DNA from: Pedinophyceae sp. YPF-701
Lineage: Eukaryota; Chlorophyta; Pedinophyceae
Reading direction: 5' to 3'
NCBI GenBank assembly: GCA_916048055.1
Contig: CAJZHL010000009.1
Location: forward strand, 372,001 to 436,000
Length of the DNA: 64,000 nucleotides
This document shows positions 1-10,929 of this stretch, piece by piece; the first letter of the stretch is position 1; the number at the start of each line of letters is the position of its first letter. Under the pieces are notes generated by a model. It was not told the origin of the DNA. It saw only the letters and a program-made list of their open reading frames with translations, and ran no database searches. Made by a program: the position numbers and the translations under genes.

Positions 1-1083
1 CGAGACCCGCGCTCCGTGCAGTGTGGATGATCGTGGGCGTGCGGCAGCTGCTCACCACAGAGGCTAGCTATCAGATCGGTCCGAACGATATCCTGATCGA
101 CGCTCAAATGACGGAGGTACGCCCCGCGCTCTGCATGGGCTCGGCCCCGCCCGCCTGCAGCCGCACGCGACCCGATTCCGACGGCCCACGGCGCGATCGT
201 CCGCCCCTCGAGCGCGCAGGACGCGATCGACGCGGTGGAGCTGCAGCGGCGGAGACTGCGCCTCGCGGACCGGCGCTACCTCACGCTGCCCGAGTTCACC
301 GAGTTCTGCCACGACACCCCCGGGTGCTACCTGCCGCCCACGACGGCCCCCCTGACGCGCAACGAGGTGCTCTTCGTCGTCGCCACCTCGGGCGCGATGC
401 AGGACGTCTTCATGCCGGCCATCCTGCGCACCTGGGGCGCCATGGGCATGGTCTTCGCCTTCTCCGACCGCCCGGACGAGAACCTCTCGGTGTTCTCGCC
501 CCCCGGCCTGCTCGGCGCGAACGCGAACGGCGACGACCAGAAGCGGCAGCCCAAGGGCTTCAAGTGGCTGATGCAGGAGCCGCAGTTCTCCGACTTCCAC
601 CTCGAGGACGTCAAGTGGGTCGTGTTCGCGGACGACGACACGTGGATCAACGCCCCGCGGCTCCTGGGCTTCCTCGGGCGCATCAACTACGAGCTGCCGC
701 TCGCGATGGGGTACTTTTGGGACGAGGTGTTCTCACACACCGCGCACATGTCCGCGGGCGCCGGAATGATCTTCTCGGCCGCCGCGGCGCAGCGCCTCGG
801 GCAGCACCTGTACGGCGGCCGCTGCAAGGCCGAGGCGTTCAGCGGCGTCGTCTGGGCGGACGTGTTGCTCTCGACGTGCGCCCACGACCTCAAGGCGCTG
901 AGCGTGCACTCGTACCTCTTCCACGCCAAGCCCCAGGAGAACCTGCTCTTCGGCGGCCAGCAGATGGACCCGAGCGCGATCAAGGAGGCCTTCACGTTCC
1001 ACGTCGCCACTGCCGACGAGCAGGAGGTGATGACCGACATCGTCCTGCGGAACCTCAAGGGGGCCATCGAACGCCCGACGTGA
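1..1083 (+). CDS. Fringe-like (GT31-type) glycosyltransferase, 5' partial
   Basis: Likely a Golgi/ER lumenal glycosyltransferase of the Fringe/GT31-like group. Exons as read: <1-116 and 220-1083, split by a phase-0 intron (donor GTACG, acceptor GCGCAG); the join closes in frame through to TGA at 1081-1083. The protein shows an N-terminal VLFVVATSG strand, a DDD sugar-nucleotide/metal site in VVFADDDTWIN, and a later YGGRC...WADVLLSTCA segment typical of the family. No membrane anchor or signal is visible because the 5' end lies outside the window; AG sites at 20 and 60 could be further acceptors. Acceptor substrate is unknown. Family assignment is by the DxD context and overall layout, not by a search. 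Confidence 0.72.
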
Positions 1084-1384
1084 GCGCGACGCGGCGGGCC
1101 GGATAAACGCCGGCCGCGGGGCCGGCGGGGAGCACGTTGTCCTGCGATCCGCCCCTGAATGCTTCCGAGTGCATCAGTTGGCCAATTAGCTGCTTCTCGG
1201 CCCCTGGCGCCATCGACAGGGCCGACCGGCGGCGTGCGTGATAAATTAAAGCGTGTGAAGAAACGTCACGTCTGCTCTGCTCACATCGCGCCCCCCGGGG
1301 CCGTCGGCAGGCGCTGGCCACAAACAACAGATCGCTCGGGGAACGGCGGGCTGTGAGCGACGCAACGGACAGCAGGCCGCGGCG

Positions 1385-2739
1385 TCATGGGATGAGGATG
1401 GAGCAGCACGTGAGCGCGCCGTCCGCCTTGCCCGTTTCGCTCATGTCGACCTCCACTGGTGTGAGCCCCCGTGCAGCGCACGCGCGCACCAAGATCTCCC
1501 GGTCCTCGTCGTCCGCCGGCTGGATCAACACGTGCTTGTTGATCCGCACGACGTTCGCGGAGAGCGGATGCCGCACCTCGACGAAGCTGCACGGCACACG
1601 AGGCACGCGGCACCGTCACGCAACGCCGGGCGTGGCTCGGCGCGGGCGGACCGGGCCGGCAGCTCGGCCGGCGCGCACCTGTAGTCGACGGCGAGCAGGT
1701 CGTCGATGGCCATCAGGTTGATGCTCCGCTTCACGCCCGCGCCAGGTCCCTTTGCCACAACAAGCGTCTCGCTGTCCAGCGCCGTGCACAGGCTCTTGAG
1801 GTGCAGGGCCTCGGGCACGGGGATGCCGTACACGCGGATCCCGTACGGCGACAGCGCGGCGCTGATGTACTCGAGGGCCTGCGCGTTGGTGCGCTTCGAG
1901 ATGCCCACAAACATGTCCGTGTTGATGCGCAGGACGTCGCCGCCGTCCACCACGCCGGGCTTCTGCACGTCGAACAGCTTCAGGCCGAGGCTGTCCAGGG
2001 CCTCGCGCACCGGGCCCACCTCCCGCCTGCAGCCAGCACCGCGGACTGCCTACGTGGTGGTGCGCAGCCAGCACGCACGCGGGGCGCGCGGCGGGGCGCG
2101 CGGCGGGGCGCGGGACGGCGCACCTGCGGGTCCGCATGCCTGGCCACGCGATCACGGCGCCGACGCCGGTCACGACTACGGCGGTGTCCTCAATGAAGAC
2201 ACAATCGGGGCACTTCTTGTCGGCCGCGACCTTGAGCACCTCCACCCCGGCTTCCTGCAGCCTCCTAATGTACAAATCATGCTGCGAGCGCGCGCACCGA
2301 GGACGTGCCGTGAGGTCAGGAGCGCGATTGCGAGCCGCTGTGAGGTAGCGCAACAGCTGACCGCGGCCCACGCGCGGCTACGTCGGGCGCGGGACCGGAA
2401 CGGGGCGCCCTGGTGGCTCCAAGCAGCCTGGATGCCGTATCGCGCACAGCGAGCTGCGCTGGAGCACTGCAACCGCACCTGTTCGACGGCCCGCTCGACG
2501 CTTATTGGCTCCTCCGGGGGGTACTTGCAAATGGCATTATCGAATGTTGGCGCGACGTCGCGGACCAGAGCCTTGCTGAACACCCACTGACTATCGTCCG
2601 CCGCTCTAGCAACGACCCCGCGACGCTGCTGCCCGGAACACAGCTTGGGCTGAGCTCTCTGAGCGCAACCCGGCGCCACCCTGCGCTTCAGGGCCACGCA
2701 ACCCTGATGGACGCACGCATTCATCGCCGTGGGAGCCAT
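1385..2739 (-). CDS. DDAH: NG,NG-dimethylarginine dimethylaminohydrolase (dimethylargininase)
   Basis: Hydrolyses asymmetric dimethylarginine, released from methylated proteins, to citrulline and dimethylamine. Four exons read on the minus strand: 2739-2479, 2281-2124, 2026-1679, 1586-1385; all phases agree and give about 322 residues. Family hallmarks are present: CVFIEDTAVV near the substrate lid, LDSLGLKLFDVQ followed by VDGGDVLRI, the KRTNAQ block, the catalytic His in LHLKS and the catalytic Cys in the C-terminal TCCSILIP. The first exon contributes FSKALVRDV, the expected start of the fold. Start is uncertain: ATG at 2739 or 2724, since animal enzymes (about 285 residues) begin closer to the fold. 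It is convergent with the glycosyltransferase and divergent from the YbeY-HAD gene. Confidence 0.9.
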
Positions 2740-3042
2740 TCGGGCCGTCCACGTATTGCGCGACCGGCAATATGCGCCGCCGAGCCCGTGTTGGTGCTTG
2801 CCCTGCTGCTGAGCCCCAGGAGCCGCTCCCCCGCACGCATCCGTCGACGCACGAGTGCACGCGCCGCCGAGTGCCAATCGCGCGTGCCCGGCGCCCCTCT
2901 CGCGCTCAAGCAGTCGCCACGGTAGAACCAGACACCGTGTCACACCGACAGCCATCTTCGGACGGACCGACGGCTGCTGGGGGGCTCTGCGCGCAGTTCG
3001 GGCGGCCCGACGACGCGGCCTGCGTCACAAGAGTACACCTGA

Positions 3043-5301
3043 ATGCGCCAGGGGATCTCACGCCACGCGGGCCCGGCGCTGCGGGCCTGTCTCGCACGAG
3101 CACGCAGCGGGCCGTCGCGATGCTCTCTCTCTCTGCGGGACCGCCGGGCCGGGCCGCGATGCCCGGGAGCCCCTTGCAATGAAGCCTCGTGCAGAGGACT
3201 GTTCGACCATGCAGGCCCCTCCAGGGTGGCGCGGCGGGGACCGTTCCTGTCGGTGCAGACGAGCGTGGGGCAGAGGATGACCGCATGTGCCGGTTCTGGT
3301 GGATCGGACAGCGATTCGAGCAGCGACGAGGGGGGTCCAGTTGCGGAGGTGGACGTGATGATCGAGGGGACGCCGCTGGGGGGTGCGGATGACCTGCAGG
3401 CGCGCTCCCAGTGTCTCGCTGCCTGCATTGACGACTGCGGAACGCCGGCTCTCTGAGCGCACCGCGTGAACCCAATTTGAGCCCGATCGCATGACCGCGC
3501 ATGCATCGTTCGTGGTATGCAGGCTGAAGCCCTTGCGATGCAGCTCCAGGACGATGCCGCGGCCTTGTTGGCTGCGGTGCTGCCCTGGGCCGGCAACAAG
3601 CGCGGCGACGGAACCGGTGCGTCCCCCGCCGGCGACCCTGCGGCACGGATGCGGCCTGCGCGCACGCAGGTCGCCGTGCGTGGCGACGCCGAGCGTGACC
3701 CTGCCACCGCCGGTGAATGTTGCCGTCATCATCAGCCGCGCGTGAGGTGTTTCCGCGCCTGCAGACGAACGAACCGCCCAGCTGTCCGTGGTCCTCGTCG
3801 ACGACGAGCGCATGCGGGCGCTGAACCTCGAGTGGCGCGGCAAGGACGCGCCCACGGACGTGTTGTCCTTCGCGCAAGAGGAGAGCGGGGCGGGCGGTGA
3901 CGACGTCGTGCGGACGGAGGAGGACGGCGCTGCGGACGATGAGGAGGGCGAGGACGACGGCGATTTCGGTGACTGGTGGCCGGAGCTGCCAGTTCGGCTG
4001 CTTGGCGACCTGGTTGTGTCTCTGGACACCGCCGCGCGGCAGGCGGAGGAGCGCGGCCACGGGCTGCGCGACGAGTGCCGCGTTCTGCTCGTGCACGGTG
4101 AGAGCCGGCCTCGCCCGCGCACGACAATGACGAACTGCTCGCAGAATCCCTCCGCGCGCACAGGGACGCGACGGGGGTCCGTGCGGCGCCGTCGATCCAC
4201 GCAGGGCTGTTGCATCTGTTCGGATACGATCACATAGCGGAGCCGGACGCGCGCGAGATGAGGGAGGCGGAGGCGCGCGCGCTGGCGCAGATGGGATGGA
4301 CGGGCGCGGGACTGATCGCGGAGGCCGGCGTGGGCGGCGACGTGCACGGGGAGGGCGAGGGCGCGGTCGCGGGGGCGGGGCGGAAGGTGCAGGCGGCCGC
4401 GGTGTCGGGGTCGTCCTTTCAAAGGAGGGACCGGCCTGCCGTGTTGGCTCTGGACATGGACGGCACGCTGCTGAACAGCAGCAGCAAGGTGAGCCGCGAG
4501 AACGTCGAGGCGATCCGCGCCGCGCTGGGCCTGGGCGTGCGCGTGGTCATCGCGACCGGCAAGGCGCGCGCGGCCGCGGCTGCAGCGTTGGCGCCGCACG
4601 GGCTGTCGCAGCCGGGCGGCGTGGTGTCGCAGCGGTCGCCGGGGGTGTTCCTGCAGGGGCTGCAGGTGCACGGGCACGAGGGGCGGCAGGTCTCGGAGGC
4701 GCGGCTGCCGGACGAGGTGGTGCGGTCCGCGTTTGCGTGGGCCCAGGAGACGGGCACGTCGCTTGTGGCCTTCCTGGGGGACGCGTGCGTCACGCTCGAC
4801 CTGACGGACCTCGTGCTGGACCTGCACACGACCTACTACGAGCCGCTCGCGGCGGTCGCTCCGTCGCTCGACGCCCTGTGCTCTTCGCAGTGGGACGGTG
4901 CGCCGCCGCCGCCGCCCGGGTCGTCGGCGCCGGTGGTCCGCAAGCTGCTGTTCCTGGACAGCCCCGAGAAGGTTGACAGCGTCCTGAAGCCGCACTGGGC
5001 GGCGGCGCTCGACGGCACGGGCGCGACCACCATGCAGGCGGTGCCGACGATGCTCGAGGTGTGTCCGGTCGGGCACCACAAGGGCACGGGGCTGGAGCTG
5101 ATGATGCGCGACCTGGGCCTGCCGATGAGCGAGCTGATGGCGTGCGGGGACGGCATGAACGACCTCGAGATGGTCACTGCCGCGGGGCTCGGGGTGGCCA
5201 TGGCCAACGCCGTCGAGCCGGTGCGCGTCGCTGCGGACCACGTGGTGGCCAGCAACGACGACCACGGGGTCGCCGAGGCGATAGAGAAGTTCCTTTTGTG
5301 A
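3043..5301 (+). CDS. YbeY endoribonuclease fused to Cof-type HAD phosphatase (plastid type)
   Basis: Two-domain protein like Arabidopsis At2g25870: an N-terminal YbeY metalloendoribonuclease (rRNA maturation) joined to a HAD hydrolase. Firm exons are about 3765-4097 and 4205-5301; they join in phase to rebuild the YbeY zinc motif HGLLHLFGYDH across the intron. Upstream of that motif are ALNLEWRGKD, TDVLSF and LLGDLVVSLDTAARQAEERGHG. The HAD part carries motif I LDMDGTL, motif II ATGK, a lysine near HHKGTG and motif IV GDGMNDLEM. The 5' part is unresolved: an open exon from 3043 with Arg/Ser-rich leader could be the transit peptide, and 3519-3711 may be coding (GACGAA would form across an intron 3712-3764). 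An acidic insert (about residues DDEEGEDDGDFGD) interrupts YbeY. Confidence 0.85.
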
Positions 5302-5319
5302 CTGCTTCGCGGAGCTCCT

Positions 5320-6495
5320 TCACAGGCCCGTCACGCCGGGCCCCTTTTTAATATTCCCCCCCTTGTTCTTGTTGTACCTGATGTCCTGCCACGTCAGGAC
5401 CCGCGCGTCGGCCACCTGCACGCCCGGGCCGCCGTTTCCCTCGATATCAACTTGTGTGGCGCACACCTGCACGCCGCCGCGCGCCAGCAGCCCGCCCCCG
5501 CCGTTGCCGCGCAGCACGCACTCCCCCATCGCCAGCCGGCCCTCCGCGTCCCCCTCGATCGACGCCAGGCACTGCACGCCCACGCCGGCACACGAATCGA
5601 CGGTCACCCCTCGCATCTCCAGGCACCCGCCCTCCACCGCAAGGCCAGCGCCCGTCTGCGAAGTCACTGTGCTCTTCGCGACCGACAGCGACGCCCCCTG
5701 CATGACGTACACCGCGAAGTTGTTCGCGACCGACGGGGAGCGGTGCTTGATGTTGACGCCCTTGATCGACGTCCCCGGGGCCATCACGACGACCGTCGAC
5801 TCGTACGGCGCGTCCGTCTCCCACACGATGGTCGGCGCGGGGCCGGAGCCGGGCGCCGCGCGGATTCGGCAGGGGAAGTCGAGCACGGCGCGCTCGCGGT
5901 ACGTCCCGGCGGCCAGCTCGATCGTCGCGGGCGCGGGGTCGCCGGAGTACTGCCAGGCCGTGCGCGCGTCTGCAATCGCGGCGGCGAGGGAGGTGCGCGC
6001 GCCGCCCGCGCCGGACTTGTCCACGCGGAACGAGGGGCCCTGCGGTCGCCGGTGGGCGCGAACGCGGCGTGGGGGTGAGGCGCGGCCGATGCGGAGAAGG
6101 CGACGTGCTTCTGGTGGAGGGCAAGGTCGTGTTGCGGGGACTGCGGGGCTCGCCTTTCCGGACACATTCGATTTGCAGGAGCAGTCGAAGTCGACGTCGC
6201 TCGCCTCAGACGGATCAGAGCCGTCAGCAAGCGCGAGGCGCTGCTGAAGAAGCGCTGGTGCACACACCAGCGTGGACATCGCGAGCCTTCGCGTCAACGC
6301 CCCACCCGCTTGTTTGCTGGCGTTCCCCGGTCCCTCTGCTCCCCTACGCGACTGAACATTCCGTCCCGATGGACGTTGTTCGCATGGGACGCAGCAACCG
6401 CCGGCAAAGCGCGGCCGAAGCTGGACTGGAAGGTGGTCACGAAGCGCTGACCCGGGCGACCCGCAGCCCGTGTGACGCACCCGCAGTGATGCCAT
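5320..6495 (-). CDS. Right-handed parallel beta-helix protein, secreted or lumenal
   Basis: A single open frame of 391 residues. From about residue 165 onward it has the pectate-lyase-like pattern of short repeated rungs, with recurring runs such as VLDFPCRIRA, VVVMAPGTSIKG, SLSVAKSTV, CLEMRGVTV and VQVCATQVDIEGNGG, each about 20-25 residues. This matches DUF/beta-helix (NosD/pectin-lyase fold) proteins. The first 90 residues include TRRLAMSTLVCAPALLQQ followed by RLALADG, resembling a twin-arginine signal with an AxA cleavage site, so thylakoid lumen or secretion is possible; this is inference. No catalytic residues can be assigned. Start is uncertain (ATG 6495, or internal ATG ahead of STLVCAP). 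Divergent from the methyltransferase at 6725. Confidence 0.6.
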   Translation of the reverse strand: MASLRVRHTGCGSPGSALRDHLPVQLRPRFAGGCCVPCEQRPSGRNVQSRRGAEGPGNASKQAGGALTRRLAMSTLVCAPALLQQRLALADGSDPSEASDVDFDCSCKSNVSGKASPAVPATRPCPPPEARRLLRIGRASPPRRVRAHRRPQGPSFRVDKSGAGGARTSLAAAIADARTAWQYSGDPAPATIELAAGTYRERAVLDFPCRIRAAPGSGPAPTIVWETDAPYESTVVVMAPGTSIKGVNIKHRSPSVANNFAVYVMQGASLSVAKSTVTSQTGAGLAVEGGCLEMRGVTVDSCAGVGVQCLASIEGDAEGRLAMGECVLRGNGGGGLLARGGVQVCATQVDIEGNGGPGVQVADARVLTWQDIRYNKNKGGNIKKGPGVTGL

Positions 6496-6724
6496 GACGT
6501 AAGGAGTGCGCGCAGCGCGCGACGCAACCGGCTCGCATCACCGCAAGCGACGCACAACCCCGTCAGTCTGCCTGGCGAGAGATCTCAGCGCGACGCCCCC
6601 GCGTGCGGCCGTCAGGGCCTCTCTTGCCATGTGCGGGTGCGGGAAGCACGCAGTGTTGTGGGTACATGAGACACCCGCCTTTGGAAGGGCGGCCACGGCG
6701 CGTAGGAGGACGCTCTGCACGTCC

Positions 6725-7655
6725 ATGATGGCTGGAGAGAAACTGCCAATTGCGAGGATTGCGGACACTCACTACACGCGGGAGGTCTACGAGCCGTCCG
6801 ACGATTCGTTCGCTATTGTAGACGCGGTAATTGCGGACATTTCCGACATCCAGGCGCTGAATCCCACCCTGTGAGGTCCCTCCCCTTTGTGCGGACGACG
6901 GGCCCCTGTTCGAGCCCGCATCCTCAGCGCATGACGTACCGCGGATGGCGGCGACATGTTCCACGTCATGCGCGCCGGCTGCGGCAGTCCGCGCCCCGGT
7001 ATGCGCCGTCCCCACAGCCGCCTTGTGCCGCCCTCTTTTGCAGCTGCCTGGAGGTCGGCTCTGGCTCCGGCTACGTCACGTGCTCCGTCGCGACAGCCAT
7101 GGCAGCAGCGGGCCTTCGCGCCGAGTTCATCACCACCGACATCAACCCTGACGCCTGCGCCTGCACCACCACAACAATGCGCGCCCACGCCATCACCGCC
7201 TTCGACACCGCACTGGTGAGACACCGCCGCCCGCGCCCGCACAACCGCGCCCCTACACGCGCACCTCCAGCCGCCGGCAACCCAGCGCCCCCGCCGCCCC
7301 AGCGCAGGCGGACCTGGCCGCGCCACTGTCGCGGCGCCTCCGCGGCGCTGTTGACCTGCTCCTGTTCAACCCGCCGTACGTCCTGACGCCCTCCGAGGAG
7401 GTGGGGCGCCCGGGGATGTGCGCCGCGTGGGCGGGCGGGTTCAACGGCCGCGAGGTCATCGACCGTTTTCTGCCCGCTGTGCCGCACCTGCTGTCGCCCG
7501 GGGGGCGCTGCTACATGGTCACGGTGGCGGAGAACCGGCCGGAGGAGCTGGTCGGGATCGCGGAGGCGGCGGGCCTGGACGCGGAGGTCGCGCTGGTGCG
7601 GAGCGCGGATGAAGAGAAGCTTCACATTCTGCGCATGGTCAAACGAGTTGCATAG
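6725..7655 (+). CDS. HemK2/Mtq2-type class I methyltransferase (N6AMT1 family)
   Basis: Predicted S-adenosylmethionine-dependent methyltransferase that modifies the glutamine of the GGQ loop in eukaryotic release factor eRF1 (family knowledge). Three exons, 6725-6870, 7044-7215 and 7308-7655, join in phase to about 221 residues. The N-terminus has VYEPSDDSF (the family's YEPAEDT block), exon 2 carries the SAM-binding EVGSGSGYV loop, and exon 3 the catalytic NPPY in FNPPYVLTP plus FNGREVIDRFLP and LHILRMV. Length and motif order match N6AMT1. Start ATG 6725 (second Met at 6728) chosen because it leads directly into the conserved block. A partner Trm112 is not in this window. Confidence 0.9.
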
Positions 7656-7717
7656 GCACGCAGCACCGACCGGGGCGAGCTCCGCCACGCAGCGGATACA
7701 ACGTGTCTTCCTGTGCA

Positions 7718-10700
7718 TCACGCCCGTCGTCCCGGCCTGGGCTCCTCGGCCGGCGCGGGGGCGTTGGACTGCGCTGCCGCCTCCAGGTAGCCCTCGGGGG
7801 GGCTGAGGACCTTGTCGACGATGTGCACAGTCGCCCTACAGGCGCGCACGTCCGGCACGGTGATGGTTGCGGTGCCGCCGCGAGCGTCGAGGACGCCTTC
7901 GCTGCTCCCGCCCACCGCGCCACCGGCCAAGGTCTCGCGAAGCCCGGGGCTGCCGAGCTCCTGCGCTGTCACCTGGCCGGGCAGGATGTGGTACTTGAGG
8001 AGCGCCGCCGCGCCAGCCGGAGACTCGAGCGCGTCCTGCTCCAGCTGCGACGTGGCCGCCAGCATGGCGTTGATCGCCTCGTCTGCGAGCGAGCACGGGC
8101 ACCGACCAGGTGTCAAGTCACGGCACGCAGGCGGCTGAGCGAGGCGGCGTTGCTGCGCGTCGTCGCGTCGCGGGCGTGCCTGTTGGCGCCAGGACCGTCA
8201 CGTCAGCGGACTCCCCCAGGGTGCTCTCGATGCCAGCCTGCTCGATGAGCGCCGCGAAGGACGACAGCTGCTCGACCGCCTGCGCCAGGTCCACCACGGA
8301 CGTGCAGTCCGTCGGCGACGCTGGCGCCGCCGGCTGCTCGCTCTCCGTGACGGTGGCGCGAATTCCGGAATCCCCGGGCGCGGGCGTGCCGGCGGGCGCG
8401 GCTGGGCCCGGTCGGCGAGCGCGCGTCGTCGTGGTCGCGCGGATCCCCGACCCGGACAGCGCGAGCGTCGCTGCGTCCTCCGCGGCGATCGGAACGCCCC
8501 CCACGAACACGCCGCTCTCGGTCACCTCCACGGGGTCGAGGGCGAGCGTTGTGTTCGGGAGCAGGACGGTGTCGACCACGTGGATCACCGCGTCGCAGGC
8601 CTCGATGTCCGACGCCTCGACGTTCGCCGCCGAGCCCGCTCCCTGCGCCCAGCGAGCGCGGACGTCGCGAGGTCAAACTCACGCACGACAGACGCATGCG
8701 GCTGCGGGGGAAGTGCGACGGGGCTGCGCGCGCTGCCTCACCTCGATGGTGATCTGTCGTCCGACTTTCTTGACCTCGACGTTCAAGGGCGGGCCGGCGT
8801 CGTCGCCCAGAGGCCGGGCGAGCGTCGGGAGCTCGGCGCCGTCGGACAGCTGGAAGGCCTTGCGTGCGCCGCCCGTGGCCACGTGGTAGAGCGTGATCTG
8901 GCGCAGGAGCTCCTTGTTGAAGTACAGCTGAATGGGCTCGATTCCAAGACTGAACACAAGCGAGTCGAATGCGTTGTTGCTCGGCGCGAAGATGGTAACG
9001 GGGCCCTGGTCCGCGCTGGGCACGAGGACGTCGTTCGTGGTGCCCGCAAAGCGCAGCGCGAGGGTGAGGTTCCGCAGCGCCGGGATGAAGTTGACGATGT
9101 CGCCGACTGTGCGGCAACGTCGACCCGCAGATACGAACCCGGTCGGGCCGTTCGCGACGCTCTCCACCTCGCCCAACTCGCCCTCGGCGGGCAGGAGGTC
9201 GGCGTCGGGCGCCAGCACGGCGTCGATCACGTGGACCTCCGCCGAGCACGCCTGGCGCCGGCCGGTCGACGCGCTCAAATTATACCTAAGGAAGGATGCG
9301 GACCCAGCTGCGCCCTCGACCACCACACCCCCGGGGAACTCGTCGAGGACGACGGACTCGCCCTCGAGCGTCCGCAGGCTGCCGTCGCGGATGTCCTCCT
9401 TCCGGAGCACCACGTCGGGAAGCACGTGGTAGCTCAGGATGTCCCGGAGCGTCGCGGGGTCGATGTCGGTCTCCGTGGTGTTGAGCGTCACCAGCAGGTT
9501 CGCCAGCGCCGGCTCGTCCGGTGCGAGCAGCGTGAGGTTCCGCGCCGTTGAGTCGAGCACCCGCGTCAGCCCGGCCCGCGCCACCAGCCTGCCGAGCAGC
9601 GCCAGCTCCGGCGTGTTGCGTACCACGGAGAGAATCGTTGCGCCCTCGTCGCACCGGCTGCCGGTTGACACGCCGGACACGGCGGCGAGCGAGGCCGCGG
9701 GCAGCAGGACGCGGTCGACCTGGGCGACGTGGATGCCAGCGCGCGAACACAGCACCTCCTCCGCGCCCGTCCACGTGGCGTCCCCGAACGGGCCGTCGAC
9801 GAGGACCGTGCCCCTGGACCCCGCGAAGAGCCCCAGGCGCGGCGCCGCACTCAGCCTCGTGGCGATCTGCCTGCAATGCAGCCGCGGCGTCTCGCTCCAG
9901 GTTCAGCCGCTCCACAGCGCGGGGCGGTGGCTCACTGGGAGGTGATGGCGACGCGCCAGCGGCACGGTGTGGCCCGAAGTCCTACCTGGATCGCGTGGCC
10001 TCAGAGATCGACCTGCCCGTTGACGCAAGGTGGTACAGCACGATGGCGCGAAGGCGGTCCGTGTCGGCCAGGAACTCCCTCTCGCTGACTCCGGCGCGCT
10101 CCAGCGCCGCCCCGATCGCGTCGTTCGTCGGCGCCAGCACCAGTACCGGACCGCCGCCTGCTTCCAGCCCCTGCACCGCAGCCCCCCGCGACGCCGTCAT
10201 CAGAGCCTCTGCAGCCACGTGCGCAGGGACGGTGCGCGCCGGCACCAGCGTTGCGGTTCGTACCTTGGTGTCCTGCAGCCCCGCGCGCTGCATCATGTCG
10301 GCGAAGCGCGTCAGGTTGTCGTTCTGCTCCAGGAAGTCGAGCACGCTAGAGTTGGTGCAACCCTCCGGCACCAGCTCCTCCTCGGGCGCCTCCGTCGGCG
10401 GGGGCGTCGTCGGGGTGGGGCGTGGGAACAGCGGGGTCACCATGCGGGGCCTGGACAGGCGCGGCGAGGGCGCAGGCGCCCGCGGCGTCGGGCTTGGCGT
10501 CGGCGGGGGGCTGGAAACTGCAGCGGTCGGTGGGGGCTGGGTTGGCGCGGTCGTGGGTGGCTGCGTCTGGACTGGAACGGTCGTTGGGGGCTGGGTTGGC
10601 GCGGTCGTGGGTGGCTGCGTCTGGACTGGAACGGTCGTTGGGGGGGGTGTTTGAACTGGCCAGGTGGCGGGGGGCTGCGTCGCCGGCGGCTCCGTCTCAG

Positions 10701-10929
10701 GCGGCCGGGTTACGGGAGGTGCGGCCACTGGCGCTGGTGGCTCGGGCGCTCGCGCGTATTGCGGCGTCGACGGGCGGGCGAGGGGGTTGGGGAGGCTGTC
10801 AGGAGCGGTGCGCGCTGGCGGCAGCACCGACACGCGCACCGGCGGACGAAACAAGGAGTCTAAAAGCCAGGCCACGCCGGGTCGACGTGCGCCCCGATAG
10901 GACACTGCGGCGCAACCGAAAAGCCGCAT
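7718..10929 (-). CDS. Four-domain fasciclin (FAS1) protein with Pro/Thr-rich stalk
   Basis: Extracellular or cell-wall adhesion-type protein. Exons on the minus strand: 10929-10013, 9870-8742, 8642-8180, 8082-7718; phases agree, giving about 957 residues. Four FAS1 units are recognisable by their LAPTNDAI / LLAPDEPA / IFAPSNNAFD / VLAPTDEAI H1 boxes and the YHLAS / YHVLPD / YHVAT / YHILPGQ H2 boxes with following VDRVLLP-like strands. Before them, about residues 40-185 form a Pro/Thr-rich linker with an 18-residue repeat. The last intron (8179-8083) uses a GC donor; the H1 box is rebuilt exactly across it. No clear signal peptide at the chosen ATG 10929, so a 5' exon may be missing. Confidence 0.85.
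10535..10645. repeat. 54-bp tandem duplication in FAS1 stalk
   Basis: Two adjacent, nearly identical 54-bp units start at about 10537 and 10591. On the minus strand each encodes 18 residues rich in Pro and Thr (TTVPVQTQPPTTAPTQPP). It lies inside the stalk of the FAS1 gene and preserves the frame, so copy-number change would lengthen or shorten the stalk without breaking the protein. Confidence 0.85.

Noticed and set aside
3058-5265. 735-residue open frame on the minus strand
   Set aside because: It lies antisense to the YbeY-HAD gene, whose motifs are unmistakable; composition is His/Arg/Ala-rich noise typical of the complement of GC-rich codons.
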